From the NCBI GenBank assembly GCA_013146195.2, contig CM028382.1, positions 119,425,023 to 119,489,022 on the forward strand: a stretch of 64,000 nt of DNA. Reading direction: 5' to 3'. The notes under the pieces are model-generated. The model ran no database searches. It had not been told where the DNA came from and was given only the letters and a program-made list of their open reading frames with translations. Origin of the DNA: Codonopsis lanceolata (Eukaryota; Streptophyta; Magnoliopsida; Asterales; Campanulaceae). Made by a program: the position numbers and the translations under genes. Below are positions 55,361-64,000 of the stretch, piece after piece; position 1 is the first letter of the stretch; each line of letters starts with the position of its first letter.

Positions 55361-55759
55361 ATGTTTCTTGTCACGGAAGCGGGGTTTGGTTCTGATATAG
55401 GAACGGAGAAGTTTATGAATATAAAGTGTCGGTATAGCGGTTTAAAACCTCAGTGTGCTATTATTGTGGCAACAATAAGGGCTCTGAAAATGCATGGTGG
55501 AGGGCCGCAAGTTGTGGCAGGGAAGCCTCTTGATCGTGCTTACCTAACTGAGAATGTGGCTCTTGTTGAAGCTGGTTGTGTCAATCTGGCCAGGCATATT
55601 TCAAATACAAAGGCTTATGGCGTGAATGTTGTTGTAGCTGTGAACATGTTCGCAACTGATTCCAAAGCAGAAATAAATGTTGTTCGAAATGCAGCATTAG
55701 CAGCTGGAGCATTTGATGCTGTGCTTTGCACTCATCATGCCCATGGTGGGAAAGGAGCG
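55361..55759 (+). pseudogene. Formate-tetrahydrofolate ligase exon captured by the hAT element
   Basis: The plant enzyme (10-formyl-THF synthetase) makes 10-formyl-tetrahydrofolate in one-carbon metabolism. The 133-codon stretch contains VTEAGFGSDIGTEKFMNIKC, RYSGLKPQCAIIVATIRALK, MHGGGPQVVAGKPLDRAYL, TENVALVEAGCVNLARHI, NTKAYGVNVVVAVN and THHAHGGKGA, all characteristic of this conserved enzyme. The exon is preceded by AG (GGCTGCAAG) and followed by a donor (GCG/GTGAGTG), so it came from genomic DNA with introns, not from an mRNA. The frame is fully open. MFATDSKAEI stands where the family usually has a lysine after VN. It lies between transposase and right terminus of the hAT. The rest of the gene is not in the window. 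Confidence 0.93.
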
Positions 55760-56359
55760 GTGAGTGTTGTTCGTTTTGCACTTTGTTTCTATTGTCTCAT
55801 GAAACCCAGTAGCACTGAAAAAAAAATGGTTACCTAAGGAAAAGAGGAAAGAAAGGAACATATATAAGTAAGATGAACTGATTAAATTTATCATTAAATC
55901 AATGGTCTTTTCTTGCACATAACCTGGTGTAAGCAGCCTGATACAGTGTTTTTAGTTACTTTTTCCAGTCATACTCTCTTGGCCTTTTGCTTTATGACTG
56001 AAAGCCCTTATTTTGATACTTGAATCTCAATGAATTAAATGGAAAAACTCTTCTGTAGGTTTGAATGTGCAGGCTACTGTTAAATATGGTAAAATTTACT
56101 CTTGATTTGAACAGCATGTTCGACTTTCAATGGTTTTCTTGTTGTGTGCTTGTAATCTGAACTGTTCTCCTAATTGGGGATGTATCATGGATACATGTAG
56201 GAGTTGAAGGTCTCATAGATGACTTGTATTATCACCTGATTCACCTCTTCTGTTTTTTCTTTATCTGTAGATTGATATTCCAGTGGTATCTGTAGTTTCT
56301 CTTGCTATATGTAATTGCAACTGCTGAAGCTCAGTTAATTTGACGTGCAACTGCTGAAG

Positions 56360-56890
56360 CTCAGTTTTTGAACGATATTTTGTTTATCTTCGACGTGACT
56401 TTGTTTCAATTCTTATGAACGATGTTTCGTTATTTAATGTGTTGGGAGTATATTTTATTTATATACGAATGACTTAAAGTTCAAATGAGTTGACCTATCT
56501 TAACCCGACCTATTTGACCCGTTTATTATTTTTGGGTTGTACCGTGTCGCATCGCGACCCTGATGAGAAATGTCTGAAATATATTTTGTTTATTTTTGAC
56601 ATGAACATTTTTCGCACTTTGATTAAAATCTTATGGACGATGTTTTGTTGTTTAATGTGTTAGGAGGGATATATTTTATTTATCCATAAAATAATAAAAT
56701 AATAAAATAAAATTTTAAATTTTAAAAATTTTAAAAATTTTTAAAAATTTTAAAAAGGGTTAAAGTGGGTCGACCCGCTTTAACCTAACCCATTATGACC
56801 CGACCCATCTGACCTATTTAATATTTGGGTTGTAGCAGGTCAGGACCCATTTTAACCCATTACCCACTTCAACCCAACCCAACCCAATTG
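56360..56890. repeat. hAT right subterminal region, duplicated
   Basis: Two degenerate direct repeats of about 200 bp: one from about 56368 (ATATTTTGTTTATCTTCGAC) with TTTAATGTGTTGGGAGTATA, the other from about 56578 (ATATTTTGTTTATTTTTGAC) with TTTAATGTGTTAGGAGGGAT. Each continues into TATTTTATTTAT and then GACC/AACCC-rich sequence. Confidence 0.6.
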
Positions 56891-57012
56891 ACACCCCTAT
56901 GACTATTAGTAATAAAATGACAATTTTATATCTTAATTTTTGAAAGTAGATTCTTTAAGTGAAATATCCCAAAATGAAATAGTCGACACTTTATCGGGAA
57001 CTGAGGGATTAG

Positions 57013-57804
57013 TAAATTAGGTACACGCGAATCCCACAGACCTTGAAATTTACCCAGCATGCTGCATTTGTGAAAGTGAGTTTGTTTGAATTGGTGCCTT
57101 GTTCCACTGTTCATTAAGCGTCAACTTAAATTATGTTATCAAACCTTATGTATGTGTCTTGTTTGCTAGTCTCTTGGGACCTTGAAAGTCTGGTGGCACG
57201 CCGCAGTTGTGAGAGTGAGTTTGTTTGAGTTGGTCATTTTATTGTTGTTGGTTTCTGTTGAGAATGGAATGACTCGATTTAGCAGGCTTTAGGCCAAGTC
57301 CCCCGGAGCGAAGTGGAGCAGAGCGGAGGGCTGGTTAAAAGTATGAAGATGTCTATGAGCTCCAGGGCCGGTCCTGACATTTTAGGGGCCTTGTCTTATT
57401 AAGCTCCTGTTGTCTTTTTTTGTGTTTTAGACTTTGGAATTATACTTCATTTGTTCATAACTGAACCCTTGATTGATGTATAACATCCTGTTTCGCTAAC
57501 CGATTAAGAAAGCCCTTCAATTAGCGTTGATAGCAAAATGAGAGGAAGGCCTTGTGCTCATAATATCACTACTTGGGCCAGTCAGTTGGTCAATTTGACA
57601 AACCCCCAGACAGCGAAAGTCATATTGACAAACACCCAGAAAGTAAAAATATCGTGACATATCATGGGAAGTAACTACTAACAATTTGCCAATGTCAAAA
57701 CTGAATATTGAGTAGGTCAGACATTTTGACAAACACCGGGAAGAGAGAATTGTCGAGACAGATCATGGGAAGTAAATTAAAGTCATAAAGACAAAGAAAA
57801 GGGA
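57013..57804. other. Non-coding spacer
   Basis: Contains a local duplication around GTGAGTTTGTTTGA (57077 and 57220), a single hAT-like terminus CAGGGCCGGTCCTGACATTT (57363) without a partner, and a repeated CATATTGACAAACACCCAGA-type phrase at 57595-57740. No gene. Confidence 0.4.
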
Positions 57805-58146
57805 TGTTAGAAAACAGAGAGACAACATAGTCTCATTTTTAGTAAGAATCTTGGACATCAACATATAATCAAAGCTTTCAATCCACCTAATTTATTTTAC
57901 CTCACTTTTTCCCAAGAGCTGCTACAGCTCTCTTTTTGTATTGCAATCAAGGGATGCCTAATTATAACTTTTCTATCCACGCGTTGTACTTATTAACACA
58001 TAGTCTGTACCATATCCGGTTGTTCTCCTCAACTGATAAGTATATATCTCTGTTATGTGATCTGTAGCTATCTCTCTATTGTAATCTCCTCAACCTTGTG
58101 TATAAATATAACATTATCTCTCATTCATATTCACTGACTCGTTACA
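57805..58146 (+). repeat. Copia 5' LTR with primer site (57.8 kb)
   Basis: Starts TGTTAGAAAACAGAG and ends CTGACTCGTTACA. A TATA box TATAAATATA is at 58101-58110. Directly after it, TGGTACCAGAGC (58147-58158) is an initiator-tRNA primer site with one change. The 3' LTR is not in the window, because another copia interrupts the element at 60024. Confidence 0.8.
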
Positions 58147-58194
58147 TGGTACCAGAGCATTAATCCAAGCTTTTAAGTGCTTCTCCGATCCATA

Positions 58195-58908
58195 ATGTCA
58201 AGCTCCAGTGCAACTACAATAATCCAATTAAATGCTCCAAACCATTTGCCTATCAAACTCACCCAAACGAACTTCGTTGTTTGGTGTTGACAACTGTTTT
58301 CAACCCTCATCGGCTATGACTTACAAAGTTATATGGATGGCACCGTCACTACACCCCCCTAAGTTTCTTGATACCATAAAACAGAAACCCAACCCTCCTT
58401 ATTCCATGTGATACCATCAGGACCAAATCATTATCAGTGTTAGGAAGCTGCTCTGACACAATACAACCCCACATCTCCTCGGTATCCATAGCCTATGAAG
58501 CATGGCAGAGACTTACTACTCTGTACGTAAATAAATCGCGTACCAGAGTCATTTCCCTAAAAAGTCGATCAAAAAGCCGAAAGGAACACGTAGTATGCTC
58601 GATTATTTGCAGGACATACGACAGATTGATGATGACTTAGCCCTGGTCAAAAGCCCAATTGATGATGATGATCTGGTTCTCCACACATTATCCAACTTGG
58701 GTGATGATTTCAAAGAATCCATGGCAGCGATACAAGCCAAAGATTTACCAATCTCATTTGATGAACTCCATGATAAGTTTATTGACTTTGAAACTCAAGT
58801 GAAAATATTTGTTAAAGATGAGCCCATCATTCTACCAATCGCAAATTTCTCCCAGAGCCGTGATCGATTTTCATCTTCAAACTCCAAGGACAAGCGATAC
58901 AACAGCTA
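58195..58908 (+). pseudogene. Copia gag (57.8-kb element)
   Basis: Starts at 58195 in a frame reading SSATTIIQLNAPNHLPIKLT, typical of one copia gag type (UBN2 domain). It continues IGYDLQSYMDGTVTTPP, HISSVSIAYEAWQRLTTLYV, SMLDYLQDIRQIDDDLALVK, LVLHTLSNLGDDFKESMAAI and ISFDELHDKFIDFE. A stop near 58289 (where a tryptophan is usual) and frameshifts near 58530-58600 break it. Confidence 0.85.
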
Positions 58909-60023
58909 AAACAATTCCAGTAACAACATTTTTCATGGAAATTGGCAATCCAGGTTGCTTTGGAACAACATGAATGATGATCGAAGCTTTGGTCGTGGTG
59001 CGTGGCAGCCACGCAATAACTCTCCCTGGTCTAGTTACAACTCTTCTATCTTATGTAACTATTGTAACATCTCTGGAAATCACATTAAGGACTGCCGACA
59101 GTTGGCTCAGTTTCTACGTGAGAATAAAGTTCAACCTCAGGCCAATTACACTACCCCTTCTTGGCTTTTCGGCACAGATGCCTCCCATCATGTTACATCA
59201 AATACTCAGAATCTACAAGCATTTTCGGACTATGGAGGTTCGGAGGAAATTATCCTAGGTGATGGTATAGGTCTTCCCATAACACACACTGGTCAGTCAA
59301 CAATTTCTTTCAATAATCACTTATCTCATTTAAACAATATTTATTGTGTTCCTTCTTTGCACATAAATTTGATCTCTGTTGCTAAATTCTGTCTATCTAG
59401 CAAAGTTTCCTTGGAATTTTTTCCTTTTCATTTTTTGGTGAATGATCATAATGATTTCTACGGCCTATCTCCTTCAAATTCAGTTCACTTAAATTTCACA
59501 ATAGCCGATTCAGTTAATAAATGACACTTTCGCCTAGGTCATCCTTCTTCTGGCATCTTACGGCATGTATTACAATTTTCTAAACTTTGTTCTTCCAGTA
59601 ATTCAACAAATTTTAATTGCAACTCTTGCAAATGCAATAAACGTCATAAACTTCAATTTGGTGATACTTCTCTCGCTAGCAACAAACCTTTACAATTGCT
59701 CTACACAGATGTATGGGGTCATACTGACCTTTCTATATATAAATTTCGATACTACGTGATGTTACATTTGGCTTTACCCACTCCAAAAAAAATATCAGAA
59801 GTTGCCCCGATTTTTGATTAGTCCAAACTCCTTGTCGAAAAGTTTTTCCAAACTCCTATCATTTCGGATTATTCCGAAAATGGGGGCGAATACGAGTCAT
59901 TACATGCTATTCTCAATTCTCACGGAATTTCCCACCTTACCACTCCTCCCTACACACTAGAATACAATGGAATTTCTGAACGAAAACATCGTCATTTAAT
60001 TGAAACAGTTCTCACCTTAATTC
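58909..60023 (+). pseudogene. Copia nucleocapsid, protease and integrase part (57.8-kb element)
   Basis: The zinc knuckle CNYCNISGNHIKDC is at about 59055. The protease site reads FGTDASHHVTSNTQNL: the normal D-S/T-G-A-S is damaged to T-D-A-S, so the catalytic triplet is lost. The linker has ILGDGIGLPITHTG, then INLISVAKFC. Integrase: HFRLGHPSSG, CNSCKCNKRHKLQF, TDVWGHT, SDYSENGGEYES and ISERKHRHLIET. It is cut at 60023 by the next copia; the sequence just before the junction is AATTC. Confidence 0.85.
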
Positions 60024-60771
60024 TGTTGGAAACTTGGTTTCCAATAGCTTGAATAAACTAAATTATGTAAGTGTATAATGTGGGAATCCCACATTGGGAA
60101 CAAAATGAAACAAGCTCTACCTTATAAGGTAGAGCTTTGAGGCTTTACTTTCAGGCCCTTAGGCCACTACACTTTTGTGTAGGAGGGAAGACCTACCTAG
60201 GTGTAGGTCCAAACACGCGTGCCGCCCGCCCGGCTCGGCTCGGCCAGCGTGCTTGCCTGCCTGAACCTATCTTTTTGCTAACGGTTCATTTGGTGTGTGA
60301 CCCTTTTCAGCATGAACCTTTATACTTCAGTTCGCCGCCACTCCAGAGACAAGCATCGGTTTTGCTGCGAAAGGTTGTGTCAGACAAACATAACTGCCAA
60401 CTGTCATCCCAAAGATTGTGTCTGTTTGAACAGTTGTGACTGTTCTGTTCCAACCGTTCCCAACTGTCATCCCAACTGCCATTTAAATACAGCATTCAAA
60501 CAGATTTTTGGTATCGAAAATTATGCTCTTTCTATACTACTCTCCCTTCTGCCCTACAAAGATTACAGCAACGGTTGCATTCGTTGGTGATTGAAGCATT
60601 GAAGATCTGCCATCATTCAATCACGGTAAGAGCAATATCCTGGGAGACTCACTAGAATCACGCCGTGCAGATCTAGAACACGGCTTCTAGTTTTTGTCTT
60701 AAGGACAGAGATATAATCTCGTTGATCTTAATACAAAAAAACCTACACTACACTGCCAGGCTGCTATAACA
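60024..60771 (+). repeat. Copia 5' LTR with three palindromes at its start (60.0 kb)
   Basis: Starts TGTTGGAAACTTGG at 60024; the likely end is GGCTGCTATAACA at 60771. Three hairpin-forming palindromes lie in the first 115 bp: 60026-60044 (TTGGAAAC-TTG-GTTTCCAA), 60077-60095 (AATGTGGGA-A-TCCCACATT) and a perfect 26-bp palindrome at 60112-60137 centred on CTTATAAG. No standard initiator-methionine primer site follows the presumed end, so the 3' border is tentative. Confidence 0.65.
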
Positions 60772-62509
60772 ATCTTAAGACAAAAATCTCTTTTTTGGCC
60801 TGGTTTTAGTAACTTCAGTTTCTACATGTTATCTGTACAGAAAATTTTGAAACTGAATATAATCTGTACAGAATTTTCTGCATATAACCTTCTGCAAGTT
60901 AATATGTTAATTGATTCTGGAAAGGTTTTAAACCTGTTTCTGCATGCCTTCTCCTTTTCTGTACAGAAAATTATTGCAACTGAATACTGCGTTTAGTTTA
61001 CAGATTCTTCATTCAAAACTGCAGTGCTTAAACTGTTTATGACTTGCATCTGTTAAAACTGTTTATAACCAGTATCTGCATGCTTCAACCTGTTGTAGAT
61101 TACAAGTAACAGATTCTGCTTTCTCAATCTGTTTATGTTTAATAGTTTTACAGAAATCTGATTCATTCCTATACTTTAATCTGTTTATGTTTAACAGATT
61201 TACAAAAATCTGTATGCTTCAACCTGTTGTAACAGATTATGCCTGCCTTAATCTGGTTTAGATACGCTTGTAATGCCGCTTTAGCCTGCATGATTACAAA
61301 GACTGCTTCATTACAGATTACTAATCCTTCACTTTCTGTGTTTGTACCAGTTTTCATAAAAACTGACTTAATCCGTCTAATCTGGATATAACCTGTCATC
61401 TGTTGTAGATACGGAAACTGAATTTAACCTGTCAGCCTGATACAAGTTTGCTTCTGTCAGCCTGATACAAGTTTTCTTCTGTTACTACATTAAATTTCTA
61501 AAGTAACAGATTTGAATCTAATTCTGAATTCATATGAATTGCATATTACTACATACAGATTCTGCATGATCACTGTAATACAGAATTAAAAACCTTCCCG
61601 CATTAATATGTTCTGGAAATTCAGAATAAACTACCTAATTACAGAATCTATATCTGTTTCACTTTTGCTAAAACCGGCAAGATTTTTAGTTCTGCTTTGT
61701 TCGCCCGCTTTGCCCGTGATTCACCGCATTCGTAAATCGCATGCTTTGATCTATTTTGAATACAAATCCTGTCTTTGTTCATTGTATAGATAACAGTTAC
61801 AAATTCCGGCCACAGTGAAGTGTTACTGCATTGTTACTGCATTCAGAAATTCAGCCTGCAGTGTTTAATTCTGCATCTGTTTGATGACGCCACAGCTTCA
61901 ATTCTGCATACTGTTTCTGTAGACCTACTTATACAACTGATTACAGTTTAACTTGTTACAAATTCACACCACGTTTACTTGCATTGTTCTTGCATTCGAA
62001 ATTCAACAGGTGTTTAATTTGCATCCGCTTGATCGAGCCACAACTTCAATTCATCAAGCTTCGTAGACATACTTATACAACTGATCACAGTTTAACTTGT
62101 TACAAATTCACCACAATTTCGATTCTCGCATTCGTAAATTCATCCGCAGTGTTTAATTGCATCTGCTTTGATCGAGCCACGCCTTCAATTGCATCTTGTT
62201 TCGTGATCTATTTCGATTTCGATTCAGACCACAACTTTAACTTGCATCTGTTTGATCTGAATTTTGTTACTGCATTATCCTTCTCTCTACATTATCGATT
62301 CTTGCATTATAATCATGGATACGATTCACTAACTTATAAACCCGAAAATTGGTGACTCGCATGCTAACCTCGATCCGAATTCAACCTTGAATTACTCTAC
62401 CCGCATTTCTTATTCAGATTCTCGAAGTTTATAAAGGCTGCTTTTTGCAAAAATTCTGGTTGCATTGATCGGTCTTATAAACGATTTGATAATCTCCTTG
62501 CGAGCAAAT
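60772..62509 (+). other. Copia leader with degenerate tandem repeats
   Basis: Non-coding, rich in CTGTTTATG, ACAGATT and CATCTG blocks (60840-61600). From about 61797 to 62225 three units of roughly 125-155 bp repeat, sharing AGTTTAACTTGTTACAAATT (62090; compare 61947), CAGTGTTTAATT, GATCGAGCCAC and CTTCAATT. Confidence 0.6.
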
Positions 62510-64000
62510 GACTACTTCTGAAAGTGCAAAGGAAACCGTTGTTGTAGTCGAACCCATTGTTGTTGCAACTCCCGCCTACCGCCAACGATTCATAGCGGCG
62601 ACCGAAAAGTTCAACGGAATTCAAGCGATGGCAACAAAATGCTCTTTTACTTGACCACCTTGAATTGTCCAAATGCTTGAAAGAAATGCCCCTCCCTAGA
62701 CCCTAACGAGACGGACAGGACCACAGTGGCTGCCGCCGAGTCGTGGAAGCACTCGGATTTCTTATGTCGCAATTACATTCTAAATGGACTTAATAATTCC
62801 TTGTATAAAATTTATAGTCCATTTAAGAGTGCTAAGGCATTGTGGGAGTCCTTAGAGAAAAAGTACAAAACCGAGGACGCCGGTCATAAGAAATTTGTGG
62901 TTGCTCGCTTTCTTGATTTTGCTATGGTCGATTCTAAGCCTGTTGTTTCTCAGGTTCAGAAGCTTCAGGTTTTGTTACATGAGTTGGAAGCCGAGGGTAT
63001 GCAACTCCCCGAGCCTTTCCAAGTTGCTACGGTAATCGAGAAGCTCCCTCCCGGGTGGAAGGACTTCAAAAACTACCTCAAGCACAAGCGAAAAGACATG
63101 TCTCTCGAAAACTTGATCCTAAGGCTGCGGATTGAACAAGACAACAAGGTGGCGGATAAAAGGACCAACCGCAATGTGGACGGGGCCAACGTTGTTGAGC
63201 AAGACCCGAGGGGCAACAAGAGCAAGCACGCTGCCGAAAGCTCCAAGAAGCACAAGCAGTCCTCGGCCGAAGAGCCCAAACAGCACAAGAACTACAAGTT
63301 CAAAGGAAAGTGCTTGAACTGCGACAAGGTCGGCCACAAAGCCGCTGAATGCCGCGGGAAGAAGCGGGTCAAGCGTGAAGCAAACATGGTTGATGAGGAG
63401 ATCAACATGATATGTGTCGTCTCCGAGACAAACATGGTTGGCACGGGCCGCGAGTGGTTCGTGGACACCGGCGCGACGCATCATATTTGCGGCGATGCCA
63501 AGATGTTCTCAGCTTACAACAAGGTGACGTCCGGGGAGAAGCTTTTCATGGGCAATTCATCTACTTCGGGAGTGGAAGGCAAAGGCCAAGTGACCCTGAA
63601 AATGACGAGTGGGCGGGAGTTGGTGCTAACCAATGTCCTTCATGTTCCCGACATTCGCAAAAATTTGATCTCCGGTTCTCTTTTGGTTAAACATGGGTTT
63701 AAGTTGGCTTTTGAGTCGGACAAATTTATCTTAAGTAAGAGTGGGGTTTTTATTGGTAAAGGTTACCTCGATGAGGGCCTTTTTAAGTGTAATGTAATGA
63801 CGGTTAACACCGCATACAAAGTTGATAATAAAAGTGCTACAGCACCATCTTCTTCTTACTTGCTTGAGCATTTTGATCTTTGGCATTATCGATTAGGTCA
63901 TGTTAACTATGACTCTATGAGAGGATTAATGAAAATGGAATTAATTCCTCCAAGTCGCATTAATAAAAATAACAAATGCCATACTTGCGTTGAAGCTAAG
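62510..64000 (+). CDS. Copia gag-pol polyprotein, open to the window end (partial)
   Basis: Start at the ATG of MTTSESAKETVVVVEPIVVA (62510). A frameshift near 62620 and one TGA near 62675 interrupt the first 65 codons (the gag motif FYLTTLN is in the second frame). From 62699 the frame is open to 64000 (about 434 codons). Gag: SWKHSDFLCRNYILNGLNNS, YKTEDAGHKKFVVARFLDFA, VIEKLPPGWKDFKNYLKHK and RLRIEQDN; zinc knuckle CLNCDKVGHKAAEC near 63312. The protease site is WFVDTGATHHICGDAKMFSA near 63450, intact; then the linker NVLHVPDIRKNLISGSLL and integrase zinc domain LWHYRLGHVNYDSMRGLM with CHTCVEAK at the border. This is a late-decaying copia, the best preserved pol start in the window. G/C-ending codons dominate at 62990-63660 but not after. 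Confidence 0.85.

Larger units (their letters stand above)
50688..56901 (+). mobile_element. hAT transposon, 6.2 kb, with transposase and a captured exon
   Basis: Starts TAGGCCCGTCAATT and, reverse complemented, ends CATAGGGGTGTCAATTGGGT, hAT-type imperfect terminal repeats. The flanks are TCTATTAG (50680-50687) and ACTATTAG (56902-56909), an 8-bp target duplication with one mismatch. Both ends are filled with AACCCATTA/TAATGGGTT blocks (subterminal repeats). It contains a spliced BED-type hAT transposase gene (52979-55151) and an exon of formate-tetrahydrofolate ligase (55361-55759). Confidence 0.85.
50610..57012. mobile_element. Stowaway-like MITE split by the 6.2-kb hAT element
   Basis: The left part (50610-50687, with GGGGTAAAAAGTC and AAAATGACACTTTTAGTAGT) and the right part (56902-57012, with TAGTAATAAAATGACAATTT and GAAATATCCCAAAATGAAAT) join to the same sequence as the MITEs at 2815-2996 and 19505-19873. 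This fixes the insertion point of the hAT element. Confidence 0.75.

Noticed and set aside
57363..57420. Start of another hAT element (CAGGGCCGGTCCTGA)
   Set aside because: The terminus-like text is convincing, but no partner end or target duplication was found up to 57804; kept only as a note.

Overview
The window is nuclear DNA of a flowering plant, most likely a eudicot. The evidence is spliced plant genes (FAR1-related, RBR E3 ligase, P4-ATPase, 2-oxoglutarate dioxygenase, formate-tetrahydrofolate ligase), AT-rich spacers, tRNA-iMet-primed copia elements, Sireviruses, CACTA, hAT and LINE remnants, and several MITE families. I found no clearly intact host gene. Almost everything recognisable is a transposable element or a broken or captured gene fragment.

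Layout. 1-3.5 kb: nested Stowaway-like MITEs, a hAT-type MITE with a perfect 8-bp target duplication, and a detached hAT end. 3.7-7.5 kb: a SINE-like sequence, then a GC-richer Ty3/gypsy remnant running into a 100-N gap (7501-7600). 7.7-18.6 kb: an inverted duplication whose arms (a ~530-bp repeat plus a gypsy integrase fragment) bracket pieces of unrelated host genes: a P4-ATPase piece, a frameshifted FAR1-related gene, a degenerate tRNA-Ala, an RBR E3 ligase without its catalytic RING2, and a dioxygenase piece between 102-bp direct repeats. 18.6-22.8 kb: AT-rich spacer, reciprocally nested MITEs, and two CACTA 3' ends with subterminal repeats. 22.8-25.5 kb: 3' end of a Sirevirus with an envelope-like ORF. 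25.5-30.7 kb: partly tandemly duplicated non-coding DNA.

30.7-33.8 kb: a short copia element in a LINE RNase H region. It has matching LTRs and a TAATA target duplication, but its gag-to-integrase block is inverted relative to its own PBS, RNase H and PPT. 34.9-41.5 kb: a complete insertion of a Sirevirus deletion derivative (TSD GAGTT), gag present and most of pol missing, carrying a Tourist-like MITE and the second hAT-MITE copy. 42.4-50.0 kb: a full-length copia (TSD GTGTT) with many nonsense codons, several of them recognisable as deamination-type changes. 50.7-56.9 kb: a 6.2-kb hAT element inserted in a Stowaway MITE. It encodes a spliced, frameshifted transposase and carries one exon of formate-tetrahydrofolate ligase with both splice sites. 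57.8-60.0 kb: a copia cut by another copia at 60.0 kb, whose gag-pol frame is open to the window end.

The elements do not form one pathway; they are layers of successive insertions, readable from target duplications and nesting. The best candidates for something unusual are the copia with the inverted interior, the exon-carrying hAT, the inverted duplication with its gene fragments, the palindromic CACTA minisatellite, and the palindrome cluster at the start of the LTR at 60.0 kb. All family names come from motif recognition by eye; no database search was run.
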